From positions 8,546,376 to 8,610,375 of the forward strand of contig OY744611.1 of NCBI GenBank assembly GCA_963556255.1: DNA of 64,000 nt, written 5' to 3'. Both the position numbers and the translations under genes were made by a program. Each line of letters opens with the position of its first letter. Position 1 is the stretch's first letter. The DNA is from Allolobophora icterica. Lineage: Eukaryota; Annelida; Clitellata; Crassiclitellata; Lumbricidae. Below the pieces are notes generated by a model. The model was not told where the DNA came from and did no database searches. It saw nothing but the letters and a program-made list of their open reading frames with translations. Below are positions 49,474 to 60,514 of this stretch, piece by piece.

Positions 49474-49928
49474 CAGTGCTTTTCTTCAGCCGGAACGCGT
49501 TCCGGCACCTTTTTCAGCTACTAAAACAATATTTATTTATTTTAATAATAAAAATAATAATTTTGTTATTTTAATTTAATTTCAGTGTTGTGAATTGTTT
49601 TCAATGCTGTTTGAGACCCCTCCCAACCCCAGTCTTGTTGTCCTCGAGACCAACGTTTTGGGTATTTTTTTCGGTTTTGGTCTTGAGTTTCAAAGTCTTG
49701 GTCTTGGTCTTGGTCTTGAGGTTCAAGGTCTTGGTCTTGGTCTTGAGGTTCAAGGTCTTGGTCTTGGTCTTGAGGTTCAAGATCTTGGTCTAAAAAGTTT
49801 GAGGTTTAAGGTCTTGACAACAAGACTGCCCAACCCCGTTTTTTTCGGGATTTTAGCCCTTCCAAAAATGTTCAGTTCCTGAACCTATTGTTCAGTCCCG
49901 GAACCTTTTTTCTAGAAACAAAGCACTG
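49474..49928. mobile_element. hAT-like transposon, 455 bp
   Basis: TIRs CAGTGCTTT / AAAGCACTG. Exact 8-bp duplication ATACAATT at 49466-49473 and 49929-49936. Subterminal perfect palindrome CCGGAACGCGTTCCGG on the left and CCCGGAACC on the right. Contains the nested element 49630-49828. Confidence 0.93.
49630..49828. mobile_element. hAT-like MITE of the GACCAA family, 199 bp (nested)
   Basis: TIRs CAGTCTTGTTGTC / GACAACAAGACTG. Exact 8-bp duplication CCCAACCC at 49622-49629 and 49829-49836. The interior is a TTGGTC hexamer array with GAGGTTCAAG spacers. Confidence 0.93.
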
Positions 49929-50332
49929 ATACAATTACTTTTACATGAGATGCAAAGCTGTTTCATATACAAAGCATAGAAAGTATTAGGCGTTTTGGCA
50001 AAACGATCACGTTGTTGAAAGGACCCAGCCTCCCAGGAACTTTACTTTACAATTACCTAGGCCTAAAACTAATGTAGGCCTAAATATTGAAATGGTACAT
50101 TTTAATTGCTTCTGGTGGACGCTAATTGTACTGTCCTAAATGATGCAGTAGTTGAGTTGAATAATTGACACTCGCAACGCAGGATTAGTTCAATGTCTCG
50201 TAATTATACCAACACAAAATTTAACATAACATTATAAAACCAAAGTAACCAGCTTTCATTGATCACATGGCTAGCGCCACCTAGCGAGTGCCAGTCGCAT
50301 GCATGCTTGGTCGGTGTTGACGTATATGTGAC

Positions 50333-50654
50333 CAGTGTTTAATCTAGACGTCTTTGGGGGAAAATGTCCCCCCCCCAGGATTGATGTCCCCCAGAGGCCA
50401 GCAATATTACAATGTAGAGACCTTTAGGGAGGAAAATCCCCCCCAGGATACATGTGGATACATGGTTTTGCCCCCCACCCACAGAGAGATGATTTCCTTA
50501 AAAAAGGTCATCAACTTTTTTAAGATGATATTAGGAAAAGTCTGAAACTTTTTCAAGGTGGATGAAATTACAGACAAACATCTTGTGTAAATTCGTTGGT
50601 CCCCCCAGAAACCTTGTTTTCCCTCCCAGAAGAGGGGGACTAGATTAAACACTG
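50333..50654. mobile_element. hAT-like MITE, 322 bp
   Basis: TIRs CAGTGTTTAATCTAG / CTAGATTAAACACTG. The 8-bp duplication TATGTGAC lies at 50325-50332 and, after one extra G, at 50656-50663. Interior with C- and G-runs (GTCCCCCCCCCAGG). Confidence 0.87.
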
Positions 50655-50904
50655 GTATGTGACGGATTTCGAGCACTGGATTTCGAGTATTTGGAAAATG
50701 CGAACAGCGTTATCCAAGATTTATTTAGCGCCTCGCTACTTTAGTAGAAATTAGTTTCACACATCTAGTTCATGTTTTGGGTATTTGACACGAGAACTTT
50801 ACATCTGCTAACTGCGCAAAAAAGTGTGGCTGCATACTTTACATTGATCGTCTGCTAATAGACAGACACTATAGTATCGAATGTACGCATGTTTGGATCC
50901 CCGT

Positions 50905-50923
50905 ATGTTGTTGTTGTTGTTGT

Positions 50924-50993
<70 letters not shown>

Positions 50994-50995
50994 AA
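50905..50995. repeat. (TTG)n then (GAT)n microsatellite
   Basis: TTGTTGTTG followed by about 23 GAT units, next to the L2 tail at 50998. Confidence 0.93.
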
Positions 50996-50997
50996 CG

Positions 50998-52440
50998 ACA
51001 ATTTATATTGTGTTGTATTGTATTGTATTTGGATATTTATAAAGCGCTTCTAGCGGGAGGTCCATTCAGAAGCGCTCCCAGTGCGAGAGACCCGAGAGAA
51101 AAAGCAAGTTTTAAGAAAGGTAAAAGAGGAAGAGACATTACCTGAGAGAATAGAAGAACGAACAAACGGAGGAAGCCCATTCCAAAGAGCAGGGCCAATG
51201 GAAGCAAACGACCTAGATTGAGCCAGAGAAGTCCTGACACGGGGAACGAGGAGGTCCAAACGGTCAGATGAACGAAGAGGACGAAGAGAAGCCGCAGAGT
51301 GAGGGCGATGAAATAAGTCACATAAATATTTTGGAGCGAAACCAAGCTGAGCCTTAGAGACAAGGATGAGGACCTTAAATTGGATGCGGGCAGAAAGCGG
51401 GAGCCAGTGGAGTTCTTCTGCCATAAAGGTGGTGATATGAGAGAATCGAGGAAGACGGGCAATTAATCTAGCAGCAGCATTGAGAACAGACTGAAGAGGA
51501 GCAAGGCGGACTTTGGGAAGACCAGTGAGCAGGGAATTGCAGTAGTCAAGTCTAGAGCAGACAAATGCATGGACAATTGAAGTGAAAATTGGAGACGAGA
51601 GAGAGCGACGGATAGCTCCAAGGCGCCTTAGGTGAAAATAGGAAGTGCGAGTGAGTTTGGAAATGTGTTCAGTAAAGGTGAGAGAATTGTCAAGGGTCAC
51701 TGCTAGATCACGAACGCTAGACGAGAAAGTGAAAAGCGGAAACCTTAGAGACAGCACAGCAAAGTCGAGTTTTTGAAGTTGCTGAGAAGTGCCAAACCAG
51801 ATAAATTGGGTTTTGGACGAATTGAGGGAGAGGCGATTGCAAGACATTCAGGTATGAAGATCATGAGAAAGAGCTTCGATGCGCTCAGCAAAAAGAAGTT
51901 GAGAGGAAGGAGGCCCATGGACATAAACCTGGACATCGTCAGCAAAGAGATGGCCTGAAGCCCCATGGATGGGGAGGAGAGAGGGGATACCGGCCGTGTA
52001 CAAAATAAAGAGGAGATGGCCTAGCACAGAGCCCTGCGGAACATCCAGCTTAATAGGAACCCACAGAGTTCTAGATTCACCAGAGATAACCATCTGAGTG
52101 CGATCAGACAGGTATGACCGGAACCACTGGAGAGGAGGGCCCTTCAGACTGCAAGAAGTCTCAAGGCGCTGTAGAAGAATGGTGTGGTCAACCATGTCAA
52201 AGGCTGCAGAGACATCATATAGTGCCAGAAGAGTGAGTTCGGACCTATCAACAGCTGAATAAATTTCAGAAAGCAAAGAAAGGAGGGCAGTTTCAGTGGA
52301 GTGGTGAGCCCTAAAACCTGACTGAAAGGGAGGTAGAAGCCCAGGTTGTTCCAGATAGGGAAGAAGTTGAAGAGAGACAAGGCGTTCAAGGGTTTTGGAG
52401 AGAAATGATATAAGATTAGAGATTGGACGGTAGTTTTGGC
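50998..52440 (-). mobile_element. L2-like LINE, 5'-truncated, one in-frame stop
   Basis: The minus strand carries RT blocks QSGFRAHHSTETALLSLLSE, ALYDVSAAFDMVDH, LDVPQGSVLGHLLFILYTAG, catalytic FADD (LFADDVQVY at about 51930) and, after a single TGA at 51848-51850, MSCNRLSLNSSKTQFIWFG to ALWNGLPPFVRSS and a stop near 51050. The TGA replaces the Trp found in related copies (WMSSNRLRL). 3' end AAGCGCTTTATAAATATCC with a (ATACA)n tail. The 5' end breaks at about 52440. Confidence 0.88.
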
Positions 52441-52825
52441 CATACCGCTACCAGGGCGCCTCACAACTTCTAGCAGGCAGGATAAGCCTTGGCAAACAGG
52501 TGGGTTTTTAGCCTGGATTTGAAAGAGTTCACTGAGTCGGCCAGTCTGATGGCGGGTGGAAGACTGTTCCAGCATCTGGGACCGGCGGCCGAGAAAGCGC
52601 GATCACCGAAACGCGTCCTCATCTTCCTGACGCGGAGATCGATCTTTTTGAATGATCTAAGTTGCAGTCCGGATGCAGAGGAATGGGTCTCGGTACAGAA
52701 GCCGCGCAGGTACTCGGGCGCTGCCCCGTGGAGTGACTTAAATACAGATCTTGAACTCAACACGGGCAGTCAGTGCAAAACGTCGCGTAGAAGCGGCGTG
52801 ACGTGCACCCAGCCATGGTCGTATT
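52441..52825 (-). mobile_element. CR1-like LINE fragment of another family
   Basis: The minus strand has FKSLHGAAPEYLRGFCTETH, then RTRFGDRAFSAAGPRCWNSL and SVNSFKSRLKTHLF, the C-terminus of a CR1/Rex-type ORF. It directly adjoins the L2-like copy at 52440. Confidence 0.75.
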
Positions 52826-52829
52826 TCCT

Positions 52830-53290
52830 CCTGTTGCAATGTACAAATGTGTATGTAATGCATGTACAAATGTGTTCAGCTGCCATATTTTACGCTTGTG
52901 CATCTTCCTTCATATTTTTTTATATCTTTAGAGAGTTTATATAGCGCCCTAAGCCTCATGAAGGCTTGAGAGTATTAAGTACAAGAAGTTCAGTAAAACA
53001 AATGAATCTAAAACAAATAAACTACATTAATGTATTTATTTATATATGACTACACTATAGGGCTTATATACTGCATATCTATATGTATAGCCTATTGCAC
53101 ATATAATGTAGTCTAGTATACATAGTGTGTATATGCTTGTGTGTACGTGTGTGTGTAGTTTGATTATGCTAGTGACGTTAGCTGTTTTAAAGGGCAACAC
53201 GTAATTAGCCAGGTTTCGGGTGATTGCAATAGGTTATAAACACGCCCTCCACCATGCACTGCACTCATCCATCCGTCCGTCCATCCGTCG
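52830..53290. other. Unassigned stretch
   Basis: Contains a plus-strand ATAGCGCCCTAAGCCTCATG segment near 52940-52970 that may be another minus-strand L2 3' end. Otherwise AT-rich with no gene. Confidence 0.35.
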
Positions 53291-53412
53291 ATGTCTATAT
53301 ACATATATATATACAGACATATATATATATACACAGACATATATATATATACATACATATATATACATACAGACATATAATATTATATATACGTATAATA
53401 TATTTGCATACA

Positions 53413-53472
<60 letters not shown>

Positions 53473-53475
53473 CAT
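53290..53475. repeat. (TA)n/(ACATATAT)n microsatellite
   Basis: CATATATATACA units, then about 30 TA at 53415-53468. Confidence 0.95.
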
Positions 53476-53559
53476 GTGTATACTGTACATGCAAAGGTTA
53501 TACACGTTGATTTTTTCAACGAACCGTAACATAATGTATATTTATTTAATTTATACATA

Positions 53560-53582
53560 AACGCGCGCGCGCACACACACAC

Positions 53583-53630
<48 letters not shown>
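53560..53630. repeat. (CG)n/(CA)n microsatellite
   Basis: GCGCGCGC followed by about 30 CA dinucleotides. Confidence 0.95.
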
Positions 53631-53632
<2 letters not shown>

Positions 53633-53639
53633 TATATAT

Positions 53640-54780
53640 ACATAATTGGAGAGAGGCATAGAGGAAGAGACTTCAAAACACCAACGTACAGACAAATATA
53701 TATATAGACAGACAAGGTGAGAGGCAGAAAGTTAGGGACAGGTAGGAAGGCAGACCCACAGACAGAAAGAAGACGTTATATATTCTTAAACTCTTACAGA
53801 TGAAACTGCATTAAAGCCCACATATACATGCATACACACACAGATCCTGAGAAAGACAGAGAAACAGGTATATAGAGACACAATTATAGAGTAACAGAAA
53901 GAGATAGAGAGATAGATAGAGAAACATAGACAGAGCGAGGGAGAGAAACGGAGAGGCGTGGGGAGGTCTGTTAGACCCCATATGGGTAATACTGTAGTTG
54001 ATATTCGCTGACCCAAACTATTAACAAGCTCAGCATTACTGCTCTCCACTCGCCACAGTCTGGCTAGTCTCAAGGCCCTTATTCTTCTATACGGGAAAAC
54101 TCCACCGGGTCCGATAAGGTTTGAAACTAGCCAACCGTGCACACATCTTTTAGCGAAACTAATCAATTGTAAATGTTAATGGTGTAACATTGTATCTAGC
54201 TCTCTGTCTATTGTAACGTTGCATGGCGCCTACATTACTTAAAACTAACGACTTGTAACATGAAACACACTATAGTGTGACCTGTGCACTAATTGAGATT
54301 TGAAATGTCTGGTTACAAGGTGCATTTCGACTATTGCCAGACAGTTATGCATAAGCACATTCGAAGGTCATAACTATTATTACTATTAATAATATAATTA
54401 TTTCTATAATTACATCTATTATTTTTATTATTATTATTTTTATTATTATTATTTTATTTTATTATTATTACTGTTATGAGTATTGTTTCCGCTGAAGATT
54501 TAACCGGCAAAACTCAACGCCATATCTATAGAAAGGTTTGTCTTCAGACTGGATTTTGGTTGTTTGTTCCATGGCCTATTTAGTGCAAGTCTTTCGACAA
54601 GTTCGGCTTTTGTCAGTTGTCACCCTTTGTGGGCGAACTCTTTTATTATTTTAAAACCAGTTCTCGTGTGCTTTTTTCTTTTTATGAGTTCCTGCTGGTT
54701 CTTGAGTCCGCCTGAGTCCGAATCCTTCTTGTTTGCATATGCTATGTAATGTAACTTATACAGGTAAAGCATAGGAAATA
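53640..54780. other. Unassigned stretch
   Basis: GA- and ATT-rich patches (53870-53950, 54370-54475). A minus-strand open frame at 53990-54166 contains RIRALRLARLWRVESS, which I cannot assign. Confidence 0.35.
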
Positions 54781-54829
54781 AATGTTTGATCTAAAGCTGG
54801 TGGCTGCACCTCATAACCTAGCAACACAC

Positions 54830-54929
54830 ATGCATGCAGACATACATACATACTACATACATACAATTATGCATACATACAATTATACATGCATACAAAA
54901 TATACATAGATACATACATGCATACAGAG

Positions 54930-54972
<43 letters not shown>

Positions 54973-55090
54973 CATACTAAGAAACATACATAGGCCTACA
55001 TACATAAATGATACACACATACATAAATACAAATATACCTACATAGATTCTTACATACATACACGCATAGATACACATGTACATACACAC
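54830..55090. repeat. (CATA)n and (TA)n microsatellites
   Basis: ACATACATAC runs around a (TA)n at 54935-54970. Confidence 0.9.
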
Positions 55091-55118
55091 ATAAATATAT
55101 GCATGCACAGTTTTCTAG

Positions 55119-57749
55119 GGTGGTTCACAGATGCATGGTAAAAAATAAAGTTCAAGCTAGAAACCAGGACACCCTCTCAGTTTTAGACCTATCACTAGTA
55201 TTATTGAGACAAAATTTCAGCTTCATATTCCAACTGGAAGACGATGCTCACGGACTGTGTTACTTTGTCATATACCGATAAATAGACATTAATTGCAGAA
55301 ATGAATGTGTCGAGCATACAAATGCATTTTATTTCAAGATAGATCAAATATTACTGTAATTTCACAACATATGTGATACAAGAACAGTTACCCAGATGGA
55401 ACTGTAAAATTTCAGTAGGTTTAATGAATTGGAAGTGTCCAAAAATGTTAAAAACATCGTCCAATCCATGAATATCGAATGTCGATTGTTCTTGTTTTAT
55501 AATTTCAACACCCATCACCGTCTTTGACTCTAGAAACTCCAAGCACTGCGTCAACAGCAGACTTCTTTGTTGTGTGAGTGAGAACAGCTTTCCTATTTGC
55601 CTCGACCACTTGGAGAAGAAACTGATTTTCTTCTTCATCATTGGTGATGAGTCGGTAGAATTCCTCGAACAACTTCACACCCTCTCAGCCGCGTCATTCA
55701 CCACTCTCAACTGCTGAATTATCTCTCTACCTTCTTGTAATCCTCATTCTGGATCCATTTCTCTGGTGGAAGTGTAACAAAGGAATCACTCATCTTCAGG
55801 TATGACAGCATTGTCAATGCTCACTGGGTTGTACAATCACCCAAAATAACCTCCTTCAGTGCCGTAGCATCAGCTCTCACTAGAGCTGTACCGATGCATC
55901 GGGAGCATTCGTAATCGGGCCGATTATTAGAGGAATCGGCATAATCGGTATCGGCGAAAAAGTATCGGCGCCGATGCAAATTATTTTACAGTTGACGTTT
56001 TCTGCACAATAATCGCTACAAATAGAAAAATCAGCACAAGTATATATGTCTTGTTTCTTATTATTGATTTATATTTAGCACTGCACTACTTACTAGGCAC
56101 TGTAGAAACCAAGGACCTATTATGCACAGGACTGGAAACTCCTTAACAGCCCTTATACAACGTCGTATGCGTAGTTTTGGGGCGACAATAAAATAATCGG
56201 TTTCATACGCGGTATCGGCTATTACAATAATCGGCTACACGCGATATCGGAATAATCGGCAAAAAGCCTTATCGGTACAGCTCTAGCTCTCACCTCCTTT
56301 CACCAGGCTTTGCAGTCAATCTGTCGACAGTCTTCACTTTATCTGTTATAGGAAGTTGGTCTGAGAACAGTGCCAGACCTACAGCCTCATCTGAAAGGTA
56401 CCACAAGTGGTTTTCTAGGACCTTCCTGGCAGCAATGCTGATCTCACAGTCAATAGACTCATATTGTCCTAGACCAATCCAAAGCGACAGATCTTGTTCT
56501 GGAGCTTCAGCAGCAAGGGGCCTTTGTCCATGCCTTTGCGTAAACAGGGCACCAAACTTAAAAAATCAATGAATCTGAGTTTCTTCTTGAATACATCAGA
56601 TTGATCGCAAAAAGGTAGATTTTGATTGCATATAGTAACTTGGCCATCCAATGTGCATGGTGAATTGACCCAGGGGCTCTCCAATGAATTATTAAAGGCT
56701 GACTTCCAAGGACAACCACTGTCAGCTCAATGAGCTCATGGTAGTTGTCTCTGATCTCTGAATCTGACTTTCTTTCAGCAAACTCCTTGAGAAAACTGAC
56801 GCTGTTTCATGGGGGTCTTCAGTGCCGGATATGACTTCCAGTCCTCAGAAGTTGACACGTGTCACACCTTCCCAGCAGCTTTAAATATCTTGAAGATTGT
56901 TATTTATGGCAGCATAAGGTGAATACTTTGGCTAAAATCAATTCCATTACATGATGACGGCAGGCCAACCACAGGAGCTCTCAGCCTATTTGTCTTCCAG
57001 CATAAAACAAACTCCTTTGAAATGCCCAGTGTTGACAGACATTGTATCAAAGCTCAAGGGTTGAACCTTGTCAACTGTGAGTTTTCAGAACTTCAGAAGA
57101 ATATGAACGACCATGAATTTATTGTATCCTGGCCCAAAGGCTAATTTGGGCACAAAGAGGAGCTTATCCACACCACCACCACCTGAAACCAGCACTGGCA
57201 GGCGGTCGACATTTCTTGCTCCAAAGATCTTCGGCAGGGTTTTCCCAACGCAGTGTAGTACCAGTGGCTAATCCGGTACAAATTCAGATCTTACAGCTTC
57301 AGCATGCTCTATCCTGTCTTTCTTATGCACTCTGTGGATGGTGCAAAGTGGCAGGGCAGAGGGATCACAGCCAAGCGCTGCAGCAATTGTAATGTTAAAA
57401 TTCACTTCTGAAAACATGTGAGCCAAAAAGACAGGAAGTTGGCACCATGACCTTCAACAAGAACTGTACACATTTTTGTTCCAAGTACCAGTAAGTAAGT
57501 GAGTTTGATAGCACAAATGAAACTATTTCAAGCTCATCTCCATGACAAATGTTGACCAGGCTATACGGCATCAAGATTTACAGCAAATACTACTGTATGG
57601 TAATATTTACTCGTATATGTCATTGAGCACCATCTTCCAGTTGGAATAGGAAGCTCAAATTTTATCTCAATAATACTATTGACAGGTCTAAAAAACTGAG
57701 AGGGTGTCCTGGTTTCTAGCTTGAACTTTAGTTTTTTGGACCACCCTAA
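55119..57749. mobile_element. Long-TIR DNA transposon, about 2.6 kb, with a decayed ORF
   Basis: Left 55119-55300 and right 57580-57749 are imperfect inverted copies sharing TAGGGTGGT at the tips and AAGTTCAAGCTAGAAACCAG, GACACCCTCTCAGTTTT and AACTGGAAGA further in. TA flanks both GGGTGG ends, but no longer duplication is evident. Minus-strand remnants around 56300-56690 read KVLENHLWYLSDEAVGLALF, SDQLPI and, in another frame, FIDFLSLVPCLRKGMDKGPL. This resembles a motif (HLWYL...LALFSD) that I associate with uncharacterised transposon-linked proteins in invertebrates. Frame breaks show it is dead. A younger hAT-like element interrupts it at 55881-56285. Confidence 0.8.
55881..56285. mobile_element. 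hAT-like MITE, 405 bp (nested in 55119-57749)
   Basis: TIRs TAGAGCTGTACCGAT / ATCGGTACAGCTCTA. Exact 8-bp duplication GCTCTCAC at 55873-55880 and 56286-56293. Many subterminal AATCGG/TATCGGC motifs at both ends. Confidence 0.95.
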
Positions 57750-57824
57750 ATTGCACACATACATACAATACAATGCACAGTACACACATACATACATATA
57801 TTCTGAAATTGTCTTAGAACGCAA

Positions 57825-57900
57825 TTGTTTAGATCAGTCAGATAGCCATGTGTTAAGTGCTTTGTGAGGTACTTAAAAGGCGCTATATTAAGTATCTTCA
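57825..57900 (+). mobile_element. L2-like 3' terminus
   Basis: AGGTACTTAAAAGGCGCTAT then ATTAAGTATC, followed by an ATAC-rich tail. Confidence 0.5.
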
Positions 57901-58254
57901 TACACAAATACATACACCCATAAATGCATACACACAGTGTGAGAATTGTAGGTAACAGACTCGGGGGGGGGGGCTTTGATCCACGTGGCGTTGAATATTT
58001 TATCCGTATTTTTCAAACTGATGTCAACGAAATTTCAAAGCAGCAGATTTCAACGCTAGCATTTTTGCAAGTCAGACTCGAATCAAAATTAATTCCTTTG
58101 TTGAGAAAATTCAAAAAATGCATACATAATACACAACTGAAATTTTTTCTCTTTGTCAGAGACTCAGAGTCAAATGAAGCTTAATCACACTAGCACAACT
58201 GAGGGAGTTCGAAAAGACCCTCTGCATGAGGTGTACAATGAAGGCTTAACCGTG

Positions 58255-58255
<1 letters not shown>
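57900..58255. other. Unassigned stretch with an 11-G run
   Basis: Short G homopolymer at about 57963-57974. No supported gene. Confidence 0.35.

Positions 58256-58322
<67 letters not shown>
58256..58322. repeat. (TA)n microsatellite
   Basis: About 33 perfect TA dinucleotides. Confidence 0.97.
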
Positions 58323-59165
<843 letters not shown>

Positions 59166-59308
59166 TACATACATTTGTATACGAACATACACACATGCAT
59201 GCATACATTGGATTTTTACTATACTTCCGTAAAGGAATAGGTTATGTGAAATAATTGTATGAATGTTTGAATGTATGTATAAATGCATGTACGCATGTAG
59301 CCTATTAA

Positions 59309-59815
59309 GGACCTGCGAATCACAAATTTTCAGTCGAATCAAATCCCGAATCGAATCGGGGGTATAAGTTTTGATATTGATGTAGTGTCTACTTCATAGC
59401 ACAGGCGTACCGCAGTCATCAATATTTCAATGTAGGCCTAATAACTTTTCTCCAGTTTAAGATCAATTTAACTAAAAATTAAGCTACTTAGCAGAATTAA
59501 AATATATAATAAAACAAATAATTTTGTAAAATTGAAACCAAAAATTATACTCTTCTCTTCTAGTTTCATGTTCATTGAATTTAGTTACGTGCACGTACTT
59601 TAATGCCTAAATCACACGTTTAATAATTCACGAAGACTCTCGGGCCTACAATGTCAAAATAACAGTCCAAGCGCAGTAAACAATTAAAACAATTAGTTTA
59701 CAACAAAACGCGTCAAGGGCTAATCATATTTTGAATCATGACGTCATTTTCGAATCGAATCGAATATTGCCTTCCGATTCAAATTTCGAATCGAATATCG
59801 AAGTTTCGCAGGTCC
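59309..59815. mobile_element. TIR element (MITE) with CGAATCGAAT subterminal repeats
   Basis: Tips GGACCTGCGAA and TTCGCAGGTCC are inverted repeats. Both flanks inside carry AATCGAATCG / CGAATCGAAT motifs. No convincing target duplication was found, so the superfamily is open (hAT-like is possible). Confidence 0.65.
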
Positions 59816-59989
59816 ATATATGTATGGCATGTAAAATTACTCATGTGTGAATGTTTTGTATTTATGTACATGCTTATTCGTTTATTGAGTAAACTGGTTG
59901 TCATATCGCAACCAGGAACAAAAAGTTAAGAAAAGAAGGGGAAATGAACATTCAGTTGGATCGACAAGGGGCAATGCTCGGGACTATCG

Positions 59990-60120
59990 TCTATAAAGTA
60001 GCCTACTCTCGGGATGAAATTTCGATTGTCTTTCTTCGGTAGTTCGAAGTTATGTGGCCGCGTCCGTAGGTCGTAGCTTCGAACAATCATCGGTGGAAAG
60101 AGATCGCGAAGATATATACG
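59990..60120 (-). mobile_element. Non-LTR retrotransposon C-terminal fragment
   Basis: The minus strand reads SYDLRTRPHNFELPKKDNRN, then FIPRV, the same block as [16 protein letters not shown]...FISRV in the fragment at 9690-10230. Confidence 0.65.
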
Positions 60121-60269
60121 GGTGCGCATACATATATACACATGTAATTATGCATGTATGTATATATGTATTTAGGTATGTATGTATTTAATTATGTACG
60201 TACGTATGCATGTATTATTGACAGATGGTGGTTTACCTGCAGTGTGTTGTTAGTAACACATGTTTATAA

Positions 60270-60345
60270 ATATCAGTCAATCAATCAAATCTTTTATTGA
60301 AGCCGTTAGAAAACAATGCAGTATCAACATAACTATAAATCAGCA
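60270..60345 (-). mobile_element. Possible LINE 3' end
   Basis: The minus strand GGCTTCAATAAAAGATTTGA with a (TTGA)n tail looks like a polyadenylation-type 3' terminus. Confidence 0.4.
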
Positions 60346-60514
60346 TTTGCAACAATAGGAAACTCAGAAGGGATAATAATCCCGTTAGGGCCTATATATG
60401 TAGGGCCACCTAAGATACACTACATTCACAATAAATGCCTCTGTCTATGATACATAATATGCACACATGTATGTAGTCATGTATGTAAATATGTGTATAG
60501 GCCTATGTGTCCAC

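Noticed and set aside
53786..54166. 126-codon minus-strand ORF containing RIRALRLARLWRVESS
   Set aside because: Not recognisable, and the rest of the frame reads GA/TA-rich microsatellite DNA.
59309..59815. Calling this TIR element a hAT
   Set aside because: Tips and subterminal repeats fit, but no 8-bp duplication is present, so the superfamily was left open.
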